This document shows, one piece after another, positions 12,131 through 23,130 of a stretch of 64,000 bases of DNA. Under the pieces are notes generated by a model. The model was not told the DNA's origin and made no database searches. It saw nothing but the letters and a program-made list of their open reading frames with translations. The position numbers and the translations under genes are program-made. Origin of the DNA: Cryptomeria japonica (Eukaryota > Streptophyta > Pinopsida > Cupressales > Cupressaceae); the NCBI RefSeq assembly GCF_030272615.1, contig NC_081414.1, positions 335,405,427 through 335,469,426 of the forward strand. Direction: 5' to 3'. The stretch's first letter is position 1. Every line of letters starts with the position of its first letter.

Positions 12131-13751
12131 TATGTGCAGAAGAATCATCTGAAAGAACAGATCATAGGAGATAGGAATGAAGGTGTGCAGACCAGAAGTA
12201 GAGAAGGTGAGCAGGTAAATTTATGTCTCATGACTGAAGTAGGGCCCAAAATTTTTGATGATGCTAGAAAAAGTGAGAAGTGGGTAGATGCCATGGATGA
12301 AGAATTGAGACAAATTGAGAAAAATTAGACTTGGGAACTTGTTCATAGACCAACAAACAAGAATTTCATGGTTACAAAATGGGTCTACCGAAACAAGATG
12401 AATGAAGAAGGTAAGATAGTCCGACATAAAGCAAGGTTAGTTTGCAAAGGGTATGCTCAAGTGGAAGGTATTGATTTTGAAGAAACCTTTGCATTGGTTG
12501 CTAGGTTAGAGGAAATAAGAATGTTTTTAGCTTTCTCAGCCTACAAGGGATATAAAGTATATCAAATGGATGTGAAATCTGCTTTTCTCAATAGCAATCT
12601 TGAAGAATAGGTGTATATGGAACAACCAGAAGGGTACTTGTTGCATGAAGATGAGAGTTTTGTATGCTGGTTGAAGAAATCCTTGTATGGTTTGAAGCAG
12701 GCTCCCAGAGCATGGTATTCCCAGTTAGACAAATACTTGAAGGAGCAAGGATTCCTGAAAGGGAATGCAGAAAACAACTTATATGTCAAGGTAAATGGAG
12801 ATCACATTATTAAAGTTGTTGTATATGTGGATGATATTATATTTGGTGGAGTCAAGGACATCATGTGCAAAGAATTTGCAGATCGGATGAAGACAGAGTT
12901 TGAGATGTCCATGATGGGTGAGTTGTCCTATTTTCTTGGTTTGCAGATCTCACAGAAGGAGAAAGGAATTTTCATCTCCCAAACCAAGTATGCAAAAGAA
13001 ATGCTGAAGAAATTTCAAATGGAGGACAACAAACTGGTAAGTACTCCCATGGTTACCGGTTGTAAGTTGAGAAAACACTGTATAAGGCTATGATTGGTAG
13101 TCTATTTTTTTTAACAACATCTAGACTGAATATTGTACAAGCTATTTGCGTGGTATCAAGATTCCAAGATACTCCTAAATAGTCTCACTTAATTGCAGTT
13201 AGAAGAATCTTAAGGTATTTGCAAGGAACTATCAACTATGGTCTGTGGTATCCAAAGAAAGGAGACTTCTCTTTGCAAGCTATATTGATGCAGATTGGGC
13301 AGGAAGTATTGATGATCGGGAAAGTACAAGTGGAGGTTCTTTCTACTTAGGAGACCGATTAGTATCATGTGACAGTAAGAAGCAAGATTCAGTGACACTA
13401 TCTACTGTTGAGGCAGAGTACATAGTAGCCACTACATGTTGTTCATAGGTTTTATGGATGAAGAAGACAATGAAAGACATACAGGTGGAAATAATAGAAC
13501 CTATTCCAATCCGGTGTGATAACTCAAGTGCAATCAACATATCCAAGAATCCAGTAATGCACTCAAGAACAAAACACATTGCAATCAAGTATCACTTCTT
13601 TAGGGAGAAGGTAGCTGACAAGGAGGTCATGGTAGAGTATGTTCCCACTGATGAGCAGATTGCTGACATATTTACCAAGCCACTTCCTTTGAGCCCATTT
13701 GAGTATTTAAGACAAAAGATGGGAGTTGTCCCACCATCTGGTAGCACTTGA
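12131..13751 (+). pseudogene. Copia reverse transcriptase and RNase H, broken
   Basis: RT begins near 12,330 ([20 protein letters not shown]) and continues through [20 protein letters not shown], the [10 protein letters not shown] block and the SLYGLKQAPRAWY block. The catalytic YVDD is intact at 12,824-12,835. One TAG at 12,608-12,610 interrupts it. After a frameshifted gap at 13,080-13,240, RNase H shows its catalytic acids in DADWAG, STVEAEY and RCDNSSAI, with HSRTKHIAIKYHFFRE and IADIFTKPLP at the end, as in all plant copia elements. A TAG at 13,447-13,449 interrupts it. Pol ends at 13,749-13,751, about 220 bp before the 3' LTR. Confidence 0.92.
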
Positions 13752-13958
13752 ATGCATAGGAGATTGAAAGATTTAGGGGGAGTCAACCATTTCTACTATC
13801 TTATGACTCTTGAATCATGAAGCATGGACACAGGGGGAGAGTGTCTCTTAACCGGATGTAGTCAAGGGAGAGATTATTGGTGTCAGACTAAGGTTCCCTT
13901 CTCCATTGCTGTCAAAGGGTGAGAGAGAAACCAGAAAAAAGATGTTGACATCAATGCC

Positions 13959-13970
13959 AAAGGGGGAGAT
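13959..13970 (+). other. Copia polypurine tract
   Basis: AAAGGGGGAGAT lies immediately before the right LTR, the expected plus-strand primer position. GGGGGAG also occurs at about 13,775 and 13,833, so several purine tracts lie close together. Confidence 0.85.
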
Positions 13971-15712
13971 TGCTGGCATTGAGTTGTCATTGATGTCAAC
14001 CAATATTGTAGGCAGGCTACCGATAGAGGTATGTCATCCAGTATGAAGAAGAATGTACCGGTATGGTGAAAGACAAAAAAGATATTGGGAAGATTAACAT
14101 GAAGGCTTGTCAATTGGTATGGTGAAAGACAAGTAGTTGAGACTATTAGTGACTTCACTGATATGAGGTGAGATGCATGTGTGTGTGAGCATCTTGAGTG
14201 ATAATCGGTAGAGATTAAACTATTTTGGAGTTTGGCTACCTATTTATGATGAAGAGGCGGAATGTTAAAGTAATCACAAACCACCAGAGGTGAAGATGTG
14301 CTACCGGTGTAGTGTGCACTACCGATTAGCAGGAGAAGAAGGTCTCACCAGTAAAGGCCTGTACCGATATGAGTTTTCTGAATGTTCAAGTGTAAACCGA
14401 CTATGTGTCAGTGAGCTAAGTGTATGACCATTGTGATGCCATGTGGAGCTGAGGTGGAAAACATGCAAAGGTTGGTGAAGCCTCCATCGACATGGTTGTT
14501 GAAACAACTAGTTGAAATTAATGAAACAATAAAAAATCATGGGATTGTAACTGACTGATGCGGCTCAAGGAAGAAAGAATGACATAGGAAGATCAGGAAG
14601 TAGTTGGCATCTGGATCGAAGGAAAGAAATCAGATTGTAAGAAGATCTTGAGAAGGAAATAATTGAGCTTTTTATGAGTTGATAGATTTCAAGGTAGAAA
14701 ATCATGTACGAGATTGCTATCTTTAGTAAGTATGTATTAGATAATGGCAAACGTGTACAGATGAATTTCTCAAGTACAAGTGTTCGATCCAAGACAAACT
14801 GGATCAGATCTCATGCAGATTGTGTCTGGTAAAGGGAACCCTAACCGCCCCAAGTTTGAATTGATTCTTGGTGGGAAAGCTCAAGTTTAAATATGATGAC
14901 TTGATATTGTGATTGTTGCGGCTGGAGTGTGAAGACTAGTGTGAAATTGCTTAGAGCCATAGAGATAAACACCTAAAGTATTTTATGAGCGAAGTATTGA
15001 CCGATAAGGAGAAGCAAAGTAAACTGGTATAAGGAACAATCGGTGGAGAGTGCATTGAACATAGAGGTGACAAACTGGAAGAAGCTGTGCCTGATTAAGA
15101 GTGATTGAGTGTGAGTTGAGAGAAGGAAGTCATTGTGAGAGGGGATTGAGAAAAGTGATCAACAAAGTCAAGTTGCAGAGTGAGAGGAGAGTATACAGAC
15201 TGGTAAGGCTGAAACCGATAGAGGAGAATATTGTAAGGTTGCAAAACTTCATTTGCAATAGTGATTTCATTTGTATATCTATGTCTTATATTGTTTTCAC
15301 TAAGTTGTAGCTTAGTGTAGGGGTTGTAGCTCCTTTAGGTTGCAGCCTATAAATTGTGCAGCCCATTGGTGCTCCTTTGAGTTGGTGCTCATAAATCAGG
15401 GGTTGGTGCCCTAAATATTGTAATCAAAGATTCATTGTGAGGTTGGATTGGAGTAGAAGATCTCCAACAGCTATTCTTATCGAGGTTTTTCCCATATTGG
15501 GTTTTCCTCGTATATATCTAGTGTTGTGTGATGTATTCTTGTGCATATGGTATGTTAATGTTTTAGCAAGTCCTTTTACACACTCTGCTTGCATTTTTTA
15601 AGTTACTGGTTAGCACTCAGTTTGCTTTATATATTACCAATATCTCCCTGTTGAAGGAAAAGAGTTTAAATCACTGATTCACCCCCCTCTCAATGATCCA
15701 TTGTGTCATACA
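13971..15712 (+). repeat. Copia 3' LTR
   Basis: 1,742 bp, starting TGCTGGCATT and ending CATACA. It is the partner of 6,699-8,456, with scattered substitutions and small indels that show an old insertion. Confidence 0.93.
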
Positions 15713-15717
15713 ATGAT
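15713..15717. repeat. Copia target-site duplication, right copy (ATGAT)
   Basis: ATGAT directly follows the CA end of the right LTR and pairs with ATGAC at 6,694-6,698. Confidence 0.8.
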
Positions 15718-16202
15718 ATTATTGCCCAAATTTTCAGTTTGCTATAGATCACCATCATTTTGTTGAAAAGGATAAGACCCTTTCATCCATCTTCCACTTG
15801 TTACATTCAAACCTACATATTGTACCTTTGACTGCAAAAATAGATATGACTAGATAATTCGATCAATTACTTTTTAATTATGGTAGAAAATCAACTCATT
15901 GCTCATTCCAATATAATCTTTTTTTTATCCTTTCTATGGCCTCATGGATGTCAGAATTTGACACTAAAATGAAGATTTGTAGTCTTACAAAATGCAATTG
16001 TAGTTCCATGTGAAGCCATGTCATTTTGTCCAAGTAACAAATATTGATTTACACTTATCTGAAACTAAAAGATCTCATAAGTCATGCCTCTGTAAGCCCA
16101 ATTGGAATAGCAAGGAAAAGAAACAGTTCCTTAGGGAAACTACCAAGGAAAACAAACACCTTCATTGACTCTTAATTTTTCCATTTCCAAATTAACCCCT
16201 TC
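15718..16202. other. AT-rich spacer between copia and the transposase relic
   Basis: No open frame or signal is supported. It is the original flank of the copia insertion and lies upstream of the zinc-finger coding relic. Confidence 0.4.
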
Positions 16203-16786
16203 ATGCGTAAACTTGACTTTCTTTTTTCATTTAGTTATGGATGCACCAAGATGAAAATACACATCATCACTCTCAAAGCACATTTAAAAAAGGGAGAACC
16301 TAAATTAAAGATCCACCGTGAAAGTTGTGGTATTGATTATAGAATAGGGGAAGAATCCATGACAACACAAACATTTTGTAAGTTCAGAAATAACCATATG
16401 AAAATAATTTCCCATCGACCTCATATTTTAATGGAGGGGAATGGTGGAAATCATTCAAGTAGCATAGAAAAGAAGACAACCATGGTTAGAGATTGATTTA
16501 CGATTGATCAAGCAATTAAACTTCTAGATGGATTTCAACAAGACACACAACCCTAATTTGTTCAAGGTGGTGGAAGCAACACTTGGAGGCTATGAGGATA
16601 AGAAAAAGTAAGAGTGGAATGTACACGATGTAATAAATGGTTTTGTTTGGTGCCAACAAGTGGTAATATTGTCAGTTCTCGAAATAGACACATGAAATCA
16701 AAGAAGCACACCATTGCTACAGATGACGATTCACATGATACAATTGTTTTAAGGAGTGGCACAACCGAGAGACCCAAGAAGCCTAC
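16203..16786 (+). pseudogene. N-terminal part of a DDE-type transposase relic, with C2H2-like finger
   Basis: The plus strand reads through interrupted frames to a segment at about 16,617-16,786 with the pattern C-T-R-C-N-K-W-F...H-M-K-S-K-K-H, a C2H2/BED-like DNA-binding finger. Such fingers often sit at the N terminus of transposases. The frame reaches the outer LTR at 16,792. When one CAATG copy is disregarded, it continues in the same frame at 47,714 for about 20 codons (DKSQQSLTRGSW). This shows that the two sides were one sequence before the 30.9-kb insertion. Assignment to the same gene as 47,714-50,947 is a strong inference from this junction. Confidence 0.55.
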
Positions 16787-16791
16787 CAATG
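16787..16791. repeat. Target-site duplication of the long-LTR element, left copy (CAATG)
   Basis: CAATG immediately precedes the TGTTG start of the left LTR and is identical to 47,709-47,713. Confidence 0.92.
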
Positions 16792-16963
16792 TGTTGTCCT
16801 CAATTTCAGTTTGGCCAAAATCATGAGGCAACCCTACGAAACTGGTCCGTTTCATACCTTATGGTCTCTGAGAGAGCTTAATCAACTTGGTTGGTTAGTT
16901 CGTTTCGTTCTTCGCCTTTCATTATTGTTATTTTTCTTTGCTTTTTAAGTTTGCATTTTAACC

Positions 16964-18176
16964 TATAGTTCAAACTTTAAAGTCCGAATTGCAGGGGTCT
17001 TGGTAAATAATTACACTTCGGACTTTAAAGTCCGAAGTGTATTTGAGTTTTGTTGTAGTCAGCAGTTCAGAGAAAAAAGTCCGAACTACATTTAAGTTTT
17101 GACAGCAGTTCAAACTTTAAAGTCCAAACTGTAGTTAGCTCAAGATTGTAGTTCAGACTTTGAGGTCCGAACTGCAGTTAGTTTTGGATTGCAGTTCGGA
17201 CTTTTTTCTTCGAACTGCATTTGATTTTTATGTTAGTTGCATGTTGGGTTTTAAAGTCTGACATGCAAGTGCTCCTAGGTCACATGTCGGACTTTAAAAC
17301 CTGACATGCAACTACGGGTTGTATTAATTAGCATTTATTGATAATTAGGGTTTTTTGTTTAAAGTTGTTTTTAATGATAATCTTGCCTTTTTAATTCATA
17401 TTTCTAGTTTTTATCGCACGCCTCTTCCTCATTTTTCCTTGTTGCAACCTGGATTTCTTCTCTTCATTGTTTGATCAAATCTCCACGGAGGAATAGATAT
17501 GTGCTCATTTTTGGGTTTTTGTTGTTTAAATGTTTTTACTTTCATTTTTTCCTTTTTTGTTTGTCTTTCTTGTTTCTGGTTTTCGCTTAAGGAGAACGGT
17601 CGGGTTTTGAACTCCGATTGCCTCCTTAGATTTGGAGAAACAATCGGATTTCAAAACTCGATTGTTCTCCTAAACCTCCCCTATTCTAAGCTGCATATCA
17701 GAGTTTAAACTCCGGTATATAGCTGAACAGTTGTATCCTCCGCATATAAGACTTTAAAGTCCGATATGCGACCTTTTAACCTTCGCATATTGGACTTTAA
17801 ATTCTGATATGTGGAGAGGTATAGGTCGCCATGTCGGGTTTTAAAACCTGACATGCCGACCGGTTGTCCTTCCCCTTAGAAGCACATCGGACTTTAAAGT
17901 CTGATGTGCCCCTAAATTTTTCCAGTCAGCACATCAGACTTTAAAGTCTGATGTGCCCCTAAATTTTTCCAGTCAGCACATCGAACTTTAAAGTCCGATG
18001 TGGTCGTTTGAAGTTTTTTCTTAACATATGTAAATGTCTTTCCCCAAAGTTACACTTCGGAATTTAAAGTCTGATGTGTTGATATCCTTTCACAAATTTG
18101 CACTTCGAACTTTAAAGTCCGATGTGCAAATTTTTGTTGGTAAAGAAGCAGGTCGGACTTTTTTCTCCGATCTGCT
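16964..18176 (+). repeat. Array of about 20 palindromes in left U3
   Basis: Roughly 28-38-nt inverted repeats share the core CGGACTTTAAAGTCCG but carry different arms that stay self-complementary. Examples: 17,013-17,040 is a perfect 28-bp palindrome with arms ACACTT/AAGTGT; 17,824-17,861 has arms GGTCGCCATGT/ACATGCCGACC; 17,882-17,909, 17,929-17,956 and 17,976-18,003 have arms GCACAT/ATGTGC or ATGTGG, in 47-bp tandem; 17,689-17,724 has AGCTGCATAT/GTATATAGCT; 17,741-17,770 has CGCATAT/ATATGCG; 17,634-17,670 has GGAGAAACAAT/ATTGTTCTCC. A second class, at 17,190-17,219 and 18,149-18,175, has the asymmetric core GGACTTTTTTCTCC, and 17,061-17,088 carries it in reverse. Function unknown. Confidence 0.9.
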
Positions 18177-18300
18177 ATTTTGGCAGTTTTTACTCATTGG
18201 CCTGTTTTGAGTCCTGGTTTTCGATCTGTTTGAGAAAAATTTGATTTTTGATAATGATGAATCACTAATCATCAATGTTGAATGCAGTCATTGTGCATGA

Positions 18301-21300
18301 ATGTCAAAGCTCTCCCACAGCAAGCCCAAGTTTTCCTTAGGACAACCTTCTCTGAGTAAGGCATCATCAAAAAAGATGAAATACAAGTACGATAGGTACT
18401 TGAATATGTACCCTGAAAGTTCAGTGGATTCTAACATTAAAGAGATCAGGGACACTAAAATTGGCCACATTGACATGCAAGAATTTATTGATTGAGTTCA
18501 GAAGGCTCCTACACACCTGACCAGTTTGATCAAATCTGAGTTGCATAAGTATGCATCGTTGCCAGTTGTGGCTCATGATGTTGAATTTGTATTAGTAGTG
18601 GCTGATCATTTCGATCCAAGCACAAGATAGGTAAGGGATGATGATCAGAAGGTCATAATGACTTTAGATAGCATATTTTTCGATAGTATTTTCAAAGGCT
18701 CATTGATAGAAGAAGTGGTTGATATTTCTCAAGAGAGTGCTCAAGAGTACTACGAGAAACGTGAAGATAAATGCAAGAAGGTAATCAACACTGTTTATCT
18801 TTCAACTGTTAGATCCTCCCTCACTTCCCGATGGCCTAAGTCTTTTCACAGGAGTGATTTTAATGAAGAATATAATGACATGGTCACCATGTTATCCAAA
18901 GTGAGAGGATTAAAAGACTCATTATTTCCAAAGTTGGATGATTTACTATATGAATATAATCAGAAAGGGAGCTGCCATATTTGATTGGGGAGAACAAATC
19001 AGTGATGCGCTTTGTGCCCAACTGAAAGAGGTCAAGGTAACACTAAAGTTTTATATGACCTCATACCTGGTTTACACAGCTACCTCTATGAGGCAATATC
19101 CAGGCTTGTCAACTAAGGGGGACAAAAGAATAGTGCCTGTTTGGGAATACTATGATCAACTCACTATCAAAAATCAAGGTAATCATTAGAGGAGGGTTAA
19201 TGATGCTTTCTTTGCTGTTTGGAAGTGCATTTTTGATAAAGGCTTGTATAAGAGAAGAATATCAGAGGCCACTTACAGCAGGGTTTCCCACTTTGGTTGT
19301 GTCTTCCTTCAATTCCCCACATTCACCTATATTTGGATTGGATACTTCTCAGGTGAACCCTTTATTCTTCCAAGGTTTCCTGCAGATAAAATTATCCTTA
19401 TGGAGCTGTGAAAACAATTGATTAGTGTGCATGAGAAACAATCACAAGCACAGAAGACTGGGCTGAAATTCCCCTAGTCAATTGGTAGGTATTCCGTGCT
19501 AACTAACCCCAAAGCAAAAAAATTGGAGGAGGAGATGCAGTGGAATACCATGCGAAGATTCAAAGCCCAAACTGATTTTGATTTTCGAGACATAAAGAGA
19601 AAGCTCAAAAGGACATACAGTCATGTCTATAGGTTTTTAGATGTTTGGGCAGACTATCAGGATGAGGAGGATATAAGGAGGATGGACTTCAGACGCCTTA
19701 CTTTGGAACAAATTGAGAATCTGGATCTTGCTAAAATCGCAATGACTATGGAACACACAGATGACATAGTAGATCCTATTTACTATGAGAAGAAGATTGC
19801 TGAATCCCCACTTCCACTTGTGCAATGGTCAAAGAAGGAAGCAAGTCCATTACTTAAAGGATCTCTCCTATTATAGTGAACACCAATGCTTGGTTGCTAA
19901 CGAATCATCTCAAGATGAAATAGTTTCCAACCAGTTCGAGAGATGATGACAACAATGATGGTCCATTGGGCAAGACAACGACAATTGAAACTAGAACCAA
20001 GAACAGGGCAAACTCACAAGCACTATCTTCAGCTCCAGTGGTACAATCAAAAGGTAAAGGGCCTAAAATCAAATTTACAGTTAAAGGGTCAAAACAAGGT
20101 GAATCATCATCAATATCACAAGAGGCAATAGCAAAAGAGCCAGAACAACCACCTATCAGTGAGCTACAATGGGTAAAGAGGTCGAAGAAGGTGAAATTCC
20201 TCAACAAGAGGAAGTACAGGTAGAAGAAGTACCACATTCAGTTGAGGTAGTTACGACAACTACTTCACAAGTAGTTGTTCACCCTATTGATTCTGACTCT
20301 AATTCTGATCAAGAAGACGAAGATGTTCATGAAGATGGAGATCTAAGTATGGGCATGCCACAATCAGAGACTGCTGGTCAATTTTTTACAATAACCAACT
20401 TCTCTATGTTAGATGATATCCCTTCATCTACTTTTGAATCTACCATGATGGATTTTAATGAAACTTTGCAAGATGCACTTGCAGAATAGGTGTCGGTGGA
20501 TTTACCAGTCATTACTACCACTGTCACAACCATCCCTTCATTAGTGAGCTTTGAAGCTACACTGACGGCACCCTCAACCCTTCCACCAATAATTGAAAAG
20601 GTACCAACAATGGATGTTGCATTAGATGCTTCAATATCAGCACCATCAGTTACACTTGCAACTGCTCCAAGTTCTAGTCAACCTATTCTAGAATCTTTGA
20701 TCCCAAGTCAGCAAGAAGCCACTACTCCATCATCCAATCCAGAACTACCCCCTTGGATGGAAGTAGTGGCCCCTAAAAGAAAGAAACAGGTAATATTTCT
20801 TGATGAATTTGACTTTGAACTTTTGGTTCCTCCGAAGCCTAAGGGAGCAAAGAAGCCAAAGATAGTATCTTGGGTGGTAGTAGACCCAGCTTCCAAACGA
20901 AAATATGCTGAAGTTATGGTGCCATCATTAGATAAGGACAAAGGCAACATACGATTAGAAGATTATACCATGCAGGTTTTGGAGCTCAGAGTAGAGACAC
21001 ATGGAAGTGTGAAATTAGATTCTCAAATAGCCCTTAATTCTTTGTTAAGAAGACTGGATCAGGAAAGGGACAAGAAATATATCCTGAAGCAGAAGTGTGA
21101 GTAGTTGACCAACATCCTCCTAAAGGTAACATAATCTTCTCAAGAGGTTGAACCTATAGGATCATCAATAGACACTGAAGCTATCAAAAAGATTGAGCAG
21201 GTAGGAGCTAAGGGCCGAGTAATGGATGAATGGATCTCACGGCTAAGGTCAGAAGGCTCTCATCTCCTGAGTTCAACGGTGGAGTTATTGTCTGATTATG

Positions 21301-21856
21301 AAGTGATCGAGAGTTAGATGCAAGGACTCAAAACCTCTTTATCCCAGGAAATTGAGGAAGTTGTGAAAGCCACTACCCTTTGGAGCAAAATGTAGGATTT
21401 CAGGATATTCAGATCTTATCCTTATTGTCTCATAAACAAGAGACGATGAAATTAATGATTGCAGAACTAGATCTTCAAAAGAAAGAAGGTGATGATGAGG
21501 TTGACCTTATTTTTGCTAAAGTAGGTGATCTCCCATGCTATTTGTATGATGGTGATCAAAATCTCGTCACTGCTGAGGTCATCACCCAAGAGTTTCTTTC
21601 CTTGATGGACCAGTGCATGGGACAAGATTTCTCCCTTGATACATTTGACAAATTGATGGAAATTCAAGTTAGCTTTGAAGTACTCGCATCCATGCTAAAG
21701 GATGTTAAAAAGAAGCAAGTGAAGATCCAAGATGCGATATCCCTTGTTCAAATCATCATGAGTTCTACCTTGATGCCAAATGAAGAAGAGGTCAAAGCTA
21801 TCCTCGCCAAGTTCAAAGGTTTTCAAAAATCTAATGAAGAAGAAAATCAAGAATGA
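18301..21856 (+). pseudogene. Large ORF inside the left LTR (U3), about 1,170 codons, decayed
   Basis: ATG at 18,301 (MSKLSHSKPKF...) to TGA at 21,854. Parts in order: basic N terminus; globular region at 18,400-19,880 (blocks ITSRWPKSF-like LTSRWPKSFHRSDFNEEYND, ISDALCAQLKEVKVTLKFYM, FTYIWIGYFSGEPFILPRFP); acidic/Ser-Thr-rich linker at 19,940-20,760 with KGKGPKIKFTVKGSK; Lys/Pro segment LLVPPKPKGAKKPKI; coiled-coil C terminus (LLRRLDQERDKKYILKQKCE; VLASMLKDVKKKQVKIQDA). I do not recognise the family. It contains no RT, gag or PMD motif. Several stops are private to this copy (TAG at 18,628, 20,487 and 21,102, where the right LTR has CAG; also 19,409 and 19,474). Shared lesions are frame changes near 18,965 and 19,830 and a TAG at 19,187. 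A private deletion of about 45 bp lies near 21,395. Confidence 0.75.
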
Positions 21857-22015
21857 AGTTCCCCTTTTTTGACACTCTTCCTTCATGCTGCTACACCAAT
21901 AGATGTTGTAAATTTTTGTGCTGCTGCACATTTTCTTTATGTAGTAGTTTTAGTAAAGTGGGACTGTGCGGTTGAATAAGTCAACTGTGCCCACCTTTTT
22001 CTCAACTTCTTTTCC

Positions 22016-22023
22016 TATATAAG
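22016..22023 (+). promoter_or_regulatory. TATA box of the left LTR
   Basis: TATATAAG in TTTTCCTATATAAGTAGGAC, identical in both LTRs and about 70 bp before an AATAAA, the usual spacing for the U3/R border of plant LTRs. Transcription would start around 22,045-22,055. Confidence 0.7.
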
Positions 22024-22089
22024 TAGGACCTTTTTGTAAATATTTTTATCTTTTTCATGCTTAGCAAAACTCTGCTGGATTTTTATCCC

Positions 22090-22095
22090 AATAAA
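22090..22095 (+). terminator. Polyadenylation signal in the left LTR
   Basis: AATAAA downstream of the TATA box, conserved at 47,021-47,026. It would mark the end of a short R region. Confidence 0.55.
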
Positions 22096-22783
22096 GACTT
22101 TGAGCTTTTGTGATGAGAATTCAATCAAACAAATAAAAAAAACAGTTTTGTTGATTGCAAACTTTGTGTTGTATCAATAAATTTATTTATATTATTTAAT
22201 GTTCCCATGTCCATTGAATACACATCATCTTTATGTATTTGATCTTAAGGTATTGCTACATGGTTAAAGAGCTCTCAAATCTTGCCAACAGACTTTGTGC
22301 TCTTAGCATGCTTGAGAAATTTGCTGATAAAGGAAGTAACTTTTAGTAAGCTTTGTATTGCTACGGTTATTGGTAGTTTAATTGATTAGAAATTTACACT
22401 TAAAGACTTTGAGCTTTAAGCTAATTTTCTACTTGTTTAATTTGTAACGATCAATGTAAATCAGTGTTACCATAAGAGGAGACTTTGTGCTACTTAAAAG
22501 TAACTCTTAGTATAGTTTATTAGTTTAATAGTTCTTTTCTTTGAATATCTAAAGAGGTAGAGAAACTGTAACTAGGCGAAGGGAGAATACATAAACTCTG
22601 AAAAAAGAGAGTTATATGCCCAACACCAACCCACCATTTTAATTTCTTGATTAATTAGAGGAGAAATTTCATAGGGAACCTCCCCTTGATGAGAGGAGAG
22701 ATTAATTTCTTAGCATAGCATTGTGTGAATTTCATGTTTTTTCACTAGTACGCTGGTGAAAAAATATTCACCCAACTATTTTT

Positions 22784-22801
22784 TGGCGACTCTGTTGGGA
22801 A
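22784..22801 (+). other. Primer binding site of the long-LTR element (tRNA-Arg type)
   Basis: TGGCGACTCTGTTGGGAA starts about six bases after the LTR. From memory, Ogre/Tat elements use a tRNA-Arg complement beginning TGGCGACTC; the identity of the tRNA here is inference. Confidence 0.65.
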
Positions 22802-23130
22802 ACGATGTGCAACCGGTTTGTCTCTTGGGTTGCAGTGCGTTTTCATTGTATTTTACACATTGTTGTTTTTCTTCAAATCATAATCTGGCTGATCGACGTT
22901 ATACTTGTGGGCAACGATTAGCAGGAATTGTTGATCCTACCTTTGAAGTATTGCAGCAATTCAGTTTTCCCTTTGTTACACTTCCACAGACATCTTCTCC
23001 TTTGCAATGGACATGAAGTTTTCCTCCATCCGCATGACGATCTCTCGTACCAAGTTAGGCATCAAGTTTGCAAGTCGCAGTTGTTCCATTAGCAAACCTT
23101 TTTGTAATACTACCTTATAATCCGTTAAGG

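Larger units (their letters stand above)
6699..15712 (+). mobile_element. Complete Ty1/copia LTR retrotransposon, 9.0 kb, inactivated
   Basis: Two direct repeats of 1,758 and 1,742 bp enclose gag and pol in the copia order protease, integrase, RT, RNase H. Left LTR TGTTGGCATC...CCTACA; right LTR TGCTGGCATT...CATACA. The flanks are ATGAC (6,694-6,698) and ATGAT (15,713-15,717), a 5-bp target duplication with one C-to-T change. A tRNA-iMet-type primer site follows the left LTR and a purine tract precedes the right one. Domain order and the YVDD and RNase H motifs make copia certain; lineage (Tork- or SIRE-like) is not resolved. Stops, frameshifts, an internal duplication in gag and a lost integrase Glu show it cannot move by itself. 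Confidence 0.95.
16792..22778 (+). repeat. Left LTR of the long-LTR element, about 5.99 kb
   Basis: Aligned by eye with 41,723-47,708 along its whole length. Order inside: short leader, palindrome array (16,964-18,176), decayed ORF (18,301-21,856), TATA box (22,016), AATAAA (22,090), and a U5 of about 660 bp with five AGACTTTG(A/T)G(C/T)-like repeats. This predicts a U3 of about 5.25 kb and an R of well under 100 bp. The last bases read CAACTA where the right copy has CAACA, so the end is uncertain by one base. It has one more 47-bp palindrome unit than the right copy. Confidence 0.95.

Noticed and set aside
17221-17310. Palindromes as MITE terminal repeats
   Set aside because: No internal body or target duplication surrounds individual units; they belong to one ordered array shared by both LTRs.
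16964-18176. Palindrome array as a CRISPR array or bacterial terminators
   Set aside because: Units are palindromes with varying arms and no unique spacers, and the context is a plant LTR.
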